Made by a program: the position numbers and the translations under genes
Shown: positions 17,098 through 24,106 of the stretch, piece after piece
Layout of the letters: every line of letters starts with the position of its first letter
How positions within the stretch are numbered: the stretch's first letter is position 1
The notes under the pieces: generated by a model
The model's database searches: none
The model's input: the letters and a program-made list of their open reading frames with translations, nothing else
What the model was told of the DNA's origin: nothing
Origin: Saccharopolyspora elongata
GTDB lineage: Bacteria > Actinomycetota > Actinomycetes > Mycobacteriales > Pseudonocardiaceae
Direction: 5' to 3'
Assembly: GCF_004348985.1 (NCBI RefSeq)
Contig: NZ_SMKW01000014.1
Location: forward strand, 88,629-152,628
DNA: 64,000 nt

Positions 17098-17901
17098 TTG
17101 CGCCCTGGAGCAGAAGCCGATCCGATCGTGCTGTCCGCATTGGAATTCGATGTGGTCTGCGAGGCGGAGAAGCTCACCGAGCGTCGGCACATCATCCTCA
17201 ACGTGCCGAGCCCGGGAGCGACCTACTCGGAGCGCGCGCAGCTCGTCGCGGACGTGTGGGCCGGGCTCCGCGAGCGCCGCCTGGCGGAGCCCCACCGCGA
17301 CCGGGTCGACGTCGACTTCGCGGACCTGCTGGGCCTGCTGGACCGGCCGCAGCGCAGCATCGACGTGCGGATCTGGGCGGACCGGTCGATCCGCGCCCTG
17401 GCGTCGGCGAACGGCGGCACCGGCCTGCTGACCATTGTGGACGGCGACATCGTCGAGCTGACCCCGATCCGGGCGAGCTCGCTGGTGGAGGCGGCGGTGT
17501 CGGTGGCCGGCGACATGCCGCCGGGACCGGGCCGGGCGGTGAGCCTGCCCAACGAGGTCCTCCGCGAAGCCAGCGACTACGCGGGCCCGAACAACCCGCT
17601 GCTGCTCACCGACGAACTCCGGGCCCTGGGAATCGGCCCGGACGACGCGGCGGACGTGGCGAACATGGCGGACGGAATGGGAATCCGGGGCCAGTTCGGC
17701 GTGGAGGTCTGCCCGAACCGAGGCGGCAGGCCGGAGCGGGCGAACAGGGTGGTGGCGTTCCACGACACGGACAAGGGCCGCTACAGCCACGTGGTCCGCC
17801 CCAGCGGAGACGGCCGCCGCTGGAGCACGATAGCCCCGGCGGACAACGCGAGGATCGCGGAGTACGCCCGAGAACTCCTGGCCGAGGTCTGGGACGACTG
17901 A
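17098..17901 (+). CDS. EspG-like ESX secretion chaperone
   Basis: 267 aa with the overall EspG pattern: N-terminal VLSALEFDVVCEAEKL, a central WAGLRERRLAE segment, IRALASANGGTGLLTIVDG, and a C-terminal FHDTDKGRYSHVVRP strand region. EspG binds PE/PPE dimers in the cytoplasm for delivery to the ESX channel. The start is uncertain: a TTG at 17098 directly after the PPE-like gene gives the frame shown; GTG at 17128 is an alternative. Confidence 0.8.
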   Translation: MRPGAEADPIVLSALEFDVVCEAEKLTERRHIILNVPSPGATYSERAQLVADVWAGLRERRLAEPHRDRVDVDFADLLGLLDRPQRSIDVRIWADRSIRALASANGGTGLLTIVDGDIVELTPIRASSLVEAAVSVAGDMPPGPGRAVSLPNEVLREASDYAGPNNPLLLTDELRALGIGPDDAADVANMADGMGIRGQFGVEVCPNRGGRPERANRVVAFHDTDKGRYSHVVRPSGDGRRWSTIAPADNARIAEYARELLAEVWDD

Positions 17902-17991
17902 GAACGAGAACGCCGGCTTGCCGATCGGGCACGAGTGGGAACCATCGGCGGCTTGGAACCGTCGTACCCCAAGAACGGGAGGTACTGCGGG

Positions 17992-18687
17992 ATGAGTTTT
18001 GGTCGGCATCAACCCGACGACTGGGAATACGACGACACCGATTGGCTTGCTCAGGCCGACGAACCGACCCGGGCATCGACGGCCGTCGACACCGTGGTGG
18101 GACAGGACCCGTCCGGCGTCGTCTCCGTCAGCTCGACATTCGACGCCGAGGTCGTGTCGGTGGCGCTGGCGGACAACTGGCGACAGGTCGTCGACCCCCG
18201 GCAACTGCACGTCGGCGTCGTCGTTGCCGCGAACGCGGCAACGATGCTGGCGCTGGGCACGAAGCTGGAGTCGGCGGACCTCGAAGGGACCGATCAACTC
18301 CAAGCCGCACCCGGTTACGACGATTCGCCGCTGAGCTCGCAGGACATCACCAGGCTGCTCGACGAGGTCACCGCGGATCTGAACGCTTTCACGCATCAGC
18401 TCGCCGCCATCGCCGACCAGACCGTCACCGCGGAAAGCCCCGGCCGCAACGTCAGCGGCACGGCCCAGCGAGGTCAGATCCTGCAACTATCGCTCGACCC
18501 GAACTGGGCTTCCGCGGCGCGGAACTCGGAGATCGAGACCGAGCTCGCATCGTTGCTCGCAACGCTGCAGAGCAAGTCGACGCCGACGGATCTGGCGGGC
18601 GGGCCGCGCAGTCGCGCGATCGACGAGTTGAACGGTTTGGCGTCCAATCCGCAGCTGCTTCTCCGGCGACTCGGGCTCGGTTCCTGA
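17992..18687 (+). CDS. YbaB/EspL-like protein of the T7SS island
   Basis: 231 aa, ATG at 17992 after GGGAGG. Very acidic N-terminus, then a segment SGVVSVSSTFDAEVVSVAL, DNWRQVVDPRQL and VAANAA that resembles YbaB/EbfC-like proteins (EspL type) found in ESX loci, followed by a helical C-terminal part. EspL-type proteins stabilise substrates or bind nucleic acid; here the likeness is weak and based on pattern only. Gap of 37 bp to the next gene. Confidence 0.65.
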   Translation: MSFGRHQPDDWEYDDTDWLAQADEPTRASTAVDTVVGQDPSGVVSVSSTFDAEVVSVALADNWRQVVDPRQLHVGVVVAANAATMLALGTKLESADLEGTDQLQAAPGYDDSPLSSQDITRLLDEVTADLNAFTHQLAAIADQTVTAESPGRNVSGTAQRGQILQLSLDPNWASAARNSEIETELASLLATLQSKSTPTDLAGGPRSRAIDELNGLASNPQLLLRRLGLGS

Positions 18688-18724
18688 CCGGTAGATGTCG
18701 TCGCACGCATGGAGGTGAGAAACG

Positions 18725-19039
18725 ATGACCAGTGCTGGAATCGGCGTGGCGTTGGAGGCGATGCGCTCCGACGCCAAGACCTGGGACACGGCCGCCGGGG
18801 ACCTCGACGGCCCGCTGAGCACGATCGGGACGTTGCAGATCGACCCGGGTTCCTTTTCGATGTGGGCGGTCGACCGGGGGGTCGACAAGACCTATGACGA
18901 GGCGCGAAGCGCGCTGGAGGACATGCTGAAGCAGGCTGCCGACTACTTCCGCGAGATCAGCTCGGACCTGACCGAAGCGGCCGCGCAGTACGAGCGCGAC
19001 GACGAGCAGGGCAAGCACGGAATCCAGAACGCGTACTGA
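18725..19039 (+). CDS. EspC-like small T7SS protein
   Basis: 104 aa, ATG at 18725 after GGAGGTGAG. Helical, with N-terminal GVALEAMRSDAKTWDTAAGDL and a C-terminal helix LTEAAAQYERDDEQGKHGI; the tail carries YxxxD/E (YERDD), the general export signal of T7SS substrates. It is second in size class to the minus-strand 115-aa protein and likely a partner of the following WXG membrane protein. Confidence 0.75.
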   Translation: MTSAGIGVALEAMRSDAKTWDTAAGDLDGPLSTIGTLQIDPGSFSMWAVDRGVDKTYDEARSALEDMLKQAADYFREISSDLTEAAAQYERDDEQGKHGIQNAY

Positions 19040-19047
19040 ATCCGGGG

Positions 19048-19818
19048 ATGGCAATGACGAACACCCTCGTCGCGCAGGCGAGCGACAAGTCCAACGACCT
19101 CAACGAGAAGATCCAGGACTTCTTCAACAAGGTCAACGACCTGATGAGCTGGGTGCCGGACTTCCTCTCGTACCTCATCGAGCCCATCAAGCAGGGCATG
19201 CAGGCGCTGGCCCAGAAGGTCCAGGAGTTCTGGGACCGGATCACCCAGCTCTTCGAGCAGCCCGGTGACTCGGACAAGCTGCGGGAAACCAGCGACAAGT
19301 GGGCCACCGAGGTCGGCGACAAGGCTGGGGAGATCGCCGGCGACATCAACCTGCAGAAGCTGAAGGCCAACGTCGAGTGGACCGGCAAGGCGGCCGAGGC
19401 GTACAAGGCGCTGGTTCCGGCGCAGGGCGACGGGCTTTCGTCGGTCAAGCTGATGGCGATGCAGATCCGCACTTCGCTGAACAGCCTGGCGAGCGCGCTG
19501 GATGCGTTCTGGCTCGCGATCGGCGTCGCCCTGGGTGTGTTCGTCGTCGGTGCCGTGGGCGCGATCGCGGCGGCCTGCACCGTCGTGGGCATCCCGGCGG
19601 CGATCGGCGCGATCGCGACCGCGGCGGGCGTGTCCATCGGGTTGGTGACGACCGCGATCATCTCGATGAACAGCTTCACTACCACCATCGAGACCGAGCA
19701 GACCGCGATCAAGCAGAAGATCACCGACCTCGGCGACAAGTGGTCGCGCTCGGACCAGGACCTGTCCGACGGGAGTGTCAGCGACGGCGACGGATCGGAC
19801 TGGAAGGCCAACCAGTGA
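19048..19818 (+). CDS. WXG protein with two membrane helices
   Basis: 256 aa. The N-terminal half is amphipathic helix with a Trp-rich patch (MSWVPDFLSYLIEP), then a WXG turn (VEWTGKAAEAYKAL, Trp111). Two adjacent membrane helices follow (about 154-178 and 181-205), then a polar tail. WXG plus hydrophobic helices is seen in T7SS effectors of Gram-positives, but no toxic activity is evident. Stop overlaps the next GTG. Confidence 0.8.
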   Translation: MAMTNTLVAQASDKSNDLNEKIQDFFNKVNDLMSWVPDFLSYLIEPIKQGMQALAQKVQEFWDRITQLFEQPGDSDKLRETSDKWATEVGDKAGEIAGDINLQKLKANVEWTGKAAEAYKALVPAQGDGLSSVKLMAMQIRTSLNSLASALDAFWLAIGVALGVFVVGAVGAIAAACTVVGIPAAIGAIATAAGVSIGLVTTAIISMNSFTTTIETEQTAIKQKITDLGDKWSRSDQDLSDGSVSDGDGSDWKANQ

Positions 19819-20333
19819 CCGTCCACCGGCCGTACTGGGAGCACGTCCCCGTGCCGGACGACGTCGCGCGCAGGATCAGATCAGGCGCGGTCCGGTTCGG
19901 TGCGGGTTCGCTGGTGCTCAGCTTGGTGGAGGGGATCGCTATCCTCGTGCTGGGGTTCGGCCTGCCGACCGCGCACCACCCGATTTCCGGCATCGCCGTC
20001 ATGTTCGGCGGTATCTCGGCGTTCTTCCACTTCTTCTCCAGCATCACGGTCTTTTCCGGGCGGTCCTACGTCAAGAACGGCCAGCTCAACAAGACGGCTG
20101 CGGGTAAGGCATGCCGGTTGCTGGCGGTCTTCTGGGGCGGGACCATCGCGACGTCGCTGGGCAGCTGCGGCCTGCTGGCTATGGTCATTCGCTCGTCCGG
20201 ACGCTCGTCGGTCCTCCCGGAGGTGCAGTACACGCCAGCGATCATCGGCTACCTGCTGCTCCTTCTGGTGCCATGCGTGCTGTCCGCGGTCAACTTCTTC
20301 ATCGGCCGCCACCTGCTGCGCCCCGCCGCGTAG
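19815..20333 (+). CDS. Small four-helix membrane protein
   Basis: 172 aa; GTG at 19815 overlaps the stop of the WXG membrane gene (GTGA), which fixes the frame. Four hydrophobic helices at about 26-48, 56-80, 94-120 and 138-165. No family recognised. Coupling to the WXG membrane protein suggests a partner or immunity-like role, which is inference from position alone. It ends the plus-strand T7SS operon. Confidence 0.75.
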   Translation: MTVHRPYWEHVPVPDDVARRIRSGAVRFGAGSLVLSLVEGIAILVLGFGLPTAHHPISGIAVMFGGISAFFHFFSSITVFSGRSYVKNGQLNKTAAGKACRLLAVFWGGTIATSLGSCGLLAMVIRSSGRSSVLPEVQYTPAIIGYLLLLLVPCVLSAVNFFIGRHLLRPAA

Positions 20334-20449
20334 CACCAAGCACCGGCAGTTCGATCTCGATGCCGTCGAGTAGGAGATCGCTCGGGAATTTGCCGCGGCC
20401 GCAGGTTCGGGCCCGCGTAGCCTGGGCGACGGCTGTGCGGAGGTGCGGT

Positions 20450-21073
20450 GTGGTCGGGTATTCGGAGTTGGTCGAGCGGGCTCGGGCGCTGGCCGGTAGC
20501 GGGCAGCGGCGGATCTTGGGGATCGCCGGGGCTCCCGCGGCCGGGAAGGGGTTCGTCGCCCGGCGGGTCGTCCGGGAGCTCGGCGGTTCCGCCGTTCTGG
20601 TGCCGATGGACGGCTTCCACCTGGCCAACTGCCAGCTGCGGCGGCTCGGGCGGGCCGATCGGAAAGGCGCTCCCGACACCTTCGACGCCGCCGGGTACGT
20701 CGCGCTGCTCCGGCGGATCCGGGAATGCGGGCCCGGCACCGTTTACGCCCCCGAGTTCCACCGCGAGATCGAGGAGTCCTACGCCGGGGCCATCGCCGTC
20801 GATCCCGATGTGCCGCTGGTGATCACCGAGGGCAATTACCTGCTGCTGGATTCGCCGCCGTGGTCGGCGGTCCGGGAACTGCTCGACGAGGCGTGGTTCC
20901 TCGCGCCCGATGACGATGTCCGGGTACGGCGGCTCATCGATCGGCACATAGGTTACGGGCGGACTCCCGAGGAGGCCGAGGAATGGGTGCACCGCAGCGA
21001 TGAGCGCAACGCCGCGATCATCTCGGCCAGTCGGGGCCGGGCCGATCTGGTCGTCGTCGGCGACCCAGAATGA
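20450..21073 (+). CDS. P-loop nucleoside/sugar kinase family protein
   Basis: 207 aa of the uridine kinase/pantothenate kinase fold. Walker A GIAGAPAAGKG, VPMDGFHLAN (base or sugar binding Asp), AGYVALLRRIR, then ITEGNYLLLDSPPW and the lid region RRLIDRHIGYGRTPEEA. It transfers phosphate from ATP to a small hydroxylated substrate, not identifiable from sequence. GTG at 20450 is selected for the GGAGG six bases upstream. It is a monocistronic gene after the T7SS island. Confidence 0.85.
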   Translation: MVGYSELVERARALAGSGQRRILGIAGAPAAGKGFVARRVVRELGGSAVLVPMDGFHLANCQLRRLGRADRKGAPDTFDAAGYVALLRRIRECGPGTVYAPEFHREIEESYAGAIAVDPDVPLVITEGNYLLLDSPPWSAVRELLDEAWFLAPDDDVRVRRLIDRHIGYGRTPEEAEEWVHRSDERNAAIISASRGRADLVVVGDPE

Positions 21074-21405
21074 TTTCCCCGAATTGCATCTGAATAAGTT
21101 TCAAAAATGGGGTAAGGTGTCGTCTTGGGGTCTGCGGAGTGGGCTGGACGGCCCGTCGGAAATGTCCTGACGATCTGCTGGACAACTCGCTGACCTGCTA
21201 AAACATTGATCATTGGCCGCTGGTCAATCGGTTAATTCATTCGCTCATTGTCGGCTGGAAAACCTGTCGGAATGCTGGCTATGTTGGTTCCAGTCCGGTT
21301 CCGGACGGCATTTTCGGAAACCCGAGGAGAAGCGATTTCGTTCGGCGGAGAAGCCGAATCGCGAAACTCCCGGGTGAACGGTCTCTCAGCGAGGAGTGAA
21401 CAATC
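21074..21405. other. A/T-richer intergenic region with no gene seen
   Basis: 332 bp whose first 250 bases are less GC-rich than the surroundings (for example CTAAAACATTGATCATTG near 21200). I see no supported ORF. GCTATGTTGG near 21281 could be a minus-10 region for the secreted-protein gene. A hairpin TTCGGC/GCCGAA flanked by GCGA/TCGC lies at about 21330-21363, just before the AGGAG site at 21391-21395. Confidence 0.4.
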
Positions 21406-21828
21406 ATGACCAGCAAGCTGGCTCGCGTTTTCGCAATCGGTGCTTCGGGCGCTGTGCTGTTGGGCGGGATGCTCGTCGTCGCGCCGGTTGCTTCTGCGAG
21501 TGCGCAGGGATGCACGGGCACCAATCTGCGCACCGATCCGGCTCTCCTGTGCACCACCGTCGACGGCGAGAGCACGACGGTCAAGAACATCCAGGCCTCG
21601 ATCGACATCAAGAACTACACCTGCAACGCCGACTTCAAGGTCTGGGGCACCTACGCGGACGGCCGGAAGTACTCCGACACCGGGCACGCCAAGTGCGGCC
21701 TCGGCCGGGTCTGGGTCGATTTCAAGCCCGGCGGCGGCAAGTTCGAGAACGGCACCAAGGTGTGCAGCGCGCTGGTCGAGAACGGCAAGGTCCGGGCGGA
21801 ACACGCCTGCATCGAGATCAAGAAGTGA
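21406..21828 (+). CDS. Small secreted Cys-rich protein
   Basis: 140 aa, ATG at 21406 after GCGAGGAG. Sec signal peptide with basic start (MTSKLARVF), hydrophobic core and likely cleavage after ASASA (about 33). The mature protein of about 107 residues has six cysteines, enough for three disulfides, and alternating beta-like segments (IQASIDIKNYTCNADFKVWG). No family recognised. Candidates include an enzyme inhibitor, a coat-like or an antimicrobial protein; none is proven. It stands alone behind an unusual A/T-richer region. Confidence 0.85.
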   Translation: MTSKLARVFAIGASGAVLLGGMLVVAPVASASAQGCTGTNLRTDPALLCTTVDGESTTVKNIQASIDIKNYTCNADFKVWGTYADGRKYSDTGHAKCGLGRVWVDFKPGGGKFENGTKVCSALVENGKVRAEHACIEIKK

Positions 21829-21858
21829 TCGGGCGTGCCGTGAGCCCGGGCGGCGGGC

Positions 21859-22683
21859 TCACGGCACCACCGCCACGTCGAAGTAGATCGGGCGCAGGGC
21901 GCTCGCCGGGTAGAACAGCACCCCGTTCTCGTCGACCATCTTCCACGCGATCTTGCACCGCCCGGGCGCGCTGCCCGCCTCCACCGGCACGCTCAGCCGC
22001 ACCGCCTGCCCCGGCTCGACCACGGTGATCGACACCCGGTGCGGCGCGGTGCACTGCGATCCACCCTCGCGACCGGCCTGCTCGAGGTAGCGGCCGGTCC
22101 AGCGGACCTGGCCGATGTTGCGCAGCTCCCAGGTCTTGACGAAGCGCCCGCCGGCTTTGACCTCGATCCCGTCCGGCGGGTCCTCGCCCAGCATGAACGA
22201 GGCGTCGCCGGGGATCGGGCGCTGCGGCGGCGACAGCCAGAAGAACACGCCCGAACCCGCCGCCAGCACGACCAGGGCCGCGAGCACGACCAGCGGCCAG
22301 CGCCGCTTCGGAGCAGGAGCAGGAGCAGGAGCAGGATCGGGAACCGGCTCCGGTTCGCCGCTCACCTGGGCTTCCTCCCAGCGCCGCGTCCACTCGCGAC
22401 GGACGGCCTCGGCGTCCTGGCCGAGCGCGTTCACGGCGAGGCTGCGGACGAATTCCCATGCCGTCTCCCACGACGGCAGATCCCGGCCGCGGGCCGCCGC
22501 CGACAGCGCCGACTTCGACGCCGCCGCGCCGAACTCGGCGCGCATCCGGTCGTAGGACGGATCGCCCGCGGCCTCCTTCAGCTCGCACAGCCGGAACGCG
22601 AATTCGGCGACCGGGCCGTCCGCCGGGTCGGGGCGCTGCTGCTTCCGGCCGCGTTTGCCGGTGCTTGCCGCCGCCTCGTCCAT
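21859..22683 (-). CDS. HTH-membrane-NBR1-Ig-like domain protein
   Basis: 274 aa from ATG 22683. Residues 28-88 match the degenerate helix-turn-helix of many actinomycete XRE-type proteins (FAFRLCELKEAAGDPSYDRM, ending LPSWETAWEFV). A Pro/Ala repeat (about 116-126) and one membrane helix (129-150) follow. The outer domain (about 160-274) looks like the bacterial NBR1-Ig fold, with VKTWELRNIGQVRWTGRYL. So a DNA-binding-like inner part is linked to an outer beta-sandwich. It may sense an extracellular ligand; that is inference. Confidence 0.8.
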   Translation of the reverse strand: MDEAAASTGKRGRKQQRPDPADGPVAEFAFRLCELKEAAGDPSYDRMRAEFGAAASKSALSAAARGRDLPSWETAWEFVRSLAVNALGQDAEAVRREWTRRWEEAQVSGEPEPVPDPAPAPAPAPKRRWPLVVLAALVVLAAGSGVFFWLSPPQRPIPGDASFMLGEDPPDGIEVKAGGRFVKTWELRNIGQVRWTGRYLEQAGREGGSQCTAPHRVSITVVEPGQAVRLSVPVEAGSAPGRCKIAWKMVDENGVLFYPASALRPIYFDVAVVP

Positions 22684-22777
22684 CGTTCGCCCTCGCCCGT
22701 GCGCTGGTGTTCTGACCGCCACCCGACATTTACTAGCACGATTCCGTGACGATGGGTGCACGGGTGGGCGCGCAGCG

Positions 22778-22966
22778 TCAGCGCTCGGCGAGTTCTGCCC
22801 GCACGTCGTCGGGGATCCGGCCGGTGTGGTCGATGGGCGTCCACGGCTCGCTGCGGATCCACTGAGAGCCGCAGCCGCGGCAGGCCAGCAGCGGAAACCC
22901 GTTGAGCTCCTTGGGCGTCCGATGCCACGAGCACAGCGACCGGCACGCGTGGACGGCCAGCGTCAC
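22778..22966 (-). CDS. Small zinc-ribbon-like protein
   Basis: 62 aa, GTG at 22966 overlapping the stop of the upstream Thr/Pro-rich gene. Four cysteines and a histidine (ACRSLCSWHRT, LACRGCGSQW) suggest one zinc site; the CSWHRTP...PL.ACRGCGS pattern recurs in conserved actinomycete hypotheticals. It was hidden at the end of a very long antisense frame; coupling and the metal motif support it. Confidence 0.7.
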   Translation of the reverse strand: MTLAVHACRSLCSWHRTPKELNGFPLLACRGCGSQWIRSEPWTPIDHTGRIPDDVRAELAER

Positions 22967-23442
22967 GCGTCTTCCCCGGACGATTCCCACTCGGTGGTGT
23001 CCGTCGGCACTGGGTCCTCGGTGGTGGTCGTCGTCGTCGGGATCGGCTTGCTCGTCGTCGGCGGCTTGGTGGGGGTCGTCGTCGGCCGCGTCGGCGGCGT
23101 GGGCGGCTCCGGCGGCGGCGGAACCGGGAAGTCGCCGGGGATTTCGGTGCTCGTCAGCGTCGTCGACGACGTGGTCCGGCTGGCGGTCGTGGACGTCTCC
23201 GAGGTCGCGCTGCTGCTTGGCGGCGGCGGGGGCAGCAGCGGCGGCGTGGTGTACGTGTCCGCCGGCCGCGACGTGGCGGTCGGCTTCAGCGTGAAGTCCG
23301 GCGTCGCCTCGTCGTGCTGCTGCGCGCCGGCGACCATCGCGGCGGTCGTCGCGAAGATGGTGGCCACCGCGATGCCGGACGCGGCCAGCATCACCAGCTG
23401 CTTTGGCCGGGCGTCCGGGTCTTCCGGCAACATCGGGTCCAT
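22963..23442 (-). CDS. Thr/Pro-rich membrane-anchored protein
   Basis: 159 aa from ATG 23442 (GTG at 23454 also possible; GTGGGG lies before the ATG). One membrane helix (about 16-40, LVMLAASGIAVATIFATTAAMV), then about 115 residues of Thr, Pro and Ser low-complexity sequence, probably extracytoplasmic and perhaps glycosylated or wall-spanning. No folded domain seen. Coupled to the zinc-ribbon gene. Confidence 0.7.
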   Translation of the reverse strand: MDPMLPEDPDARPKQLVMLAASGIAVATIFATTAAMVAGAQQHDEATPDFTLKPTATSRPADTYTTPPLLPPPPPSSSATSETSTTASRTTSSTTLTSTEIPGDFPVPPPPEPPTPPTRPTTTPTKPPTTSKPIPTTTTTTEDPVPTDTTEWESSGEDA

Positions 23443-23587
23443 TGCGTGCCCCACTCGTCGGGCGGCCTGCGCCGGGTGCCCCGAAACCCCAGGCTCCCAG
23501 CCGAATCGGGCGGATCATACCGGCAGCCCGAGCAACCGCGGTCGTGGATGCGAGCCAACACCGCGCGCGCGGCGGCCGTGCGGCATC

Positions 23588-23881
23588 ATGCCGGGCGTGA
23601 CCGATTCGCAACAGGCACGACTGACCGCTTGGGTGCACGGGCGGGTGCAGGGCGTGGGTTTCCGCTGGTGGACGCGTTCCCGGGCGCTGGAGCTCGGCCT
23701 GGTGGGCAGCGCGACCAACCGGCCGGGGAGCCGGGTCGAGGTGGTCGCCGAAGGGTCCCGCGAGGCCTGCGCGAAGCTCCTGGCGGCGCTGCGCTCCGGC
23801 GAAACCCCGGGGCACGTCGACCACGTCGCCGAGCAGTGGTCCGAGCCCAAGGGCGGGCTGACCGGTTTCGTCGAGCGCTAG
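23588..23881 (+). CDS. acyP: Acylphosphatase
   Basis: 97 aa, family size about 90-100. Hydrolyses the carboxyl-phosphate bond of acylphosphates. Motif WVHGRVQGVGFRWWT holds the phosphate loop and catalytic Arg, and SATNRPGSRVEVVAEG the catalytic Asn. ATG at 23588 is used; GTG at 23597 is an equally good start as no clear ribosome site is present. It precedes smc, as in many actinomycetes. Confidence 0.93.
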   Translation: MPGVTDSQQARLTAWVHGRVQGVGFRWWTRSRALELGLVGSATNRPGSRVEVVAEGSREACAKLLAALRSGETPGHVDHVAEQWSEPKGGLTGFVER

Positions 23882-23904
23882 CAGCGGTTTCGCCTGGCCG
23901 GAAG

Positions 23905-23948
23905 CCGTGCGTACTTCGTGTCGCGATAGCAACCAAAAGTACGCACGG
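23905..23948. repeat. GTGCGTACTTTTGG dispersed palindrome, copy 2
   Basis: Arms CCGTGCGTACTT (23905-23916) and AAGTACGCACGG (23937-23948) are perfect over 12 bp with a 20-nt centre. Reverse-complemented it matches 8223-8266 at 39 of 44 positions, the first 20 being identical. It follows the acylphosphatase stop by 23 bp and may double as its terminator. Confidence 0.88.
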
Positions 23949-24106
23949 GTCCGGGGCGCACCCGGCGTTGATCTCCAAGTGCCCGGTGCGCGGGGAAAAT
24001 CGCCGCAACCAGCGGTTCTGCGCAGTCGCGAGTGGCCGCAGCGGTAGGCTTCACCGGATGTGACCGCCGGTGAACCGGACGAAACACGGGAAGGTCGATC
24101 GCAGCC

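Noticed and set aside
22312..22337. AGCAGG microsatellite
   Set aside because: It encodes the Pro/Ala repeat of the HTH-membrane protein on the minus strand and is a coding low-complexity tract.
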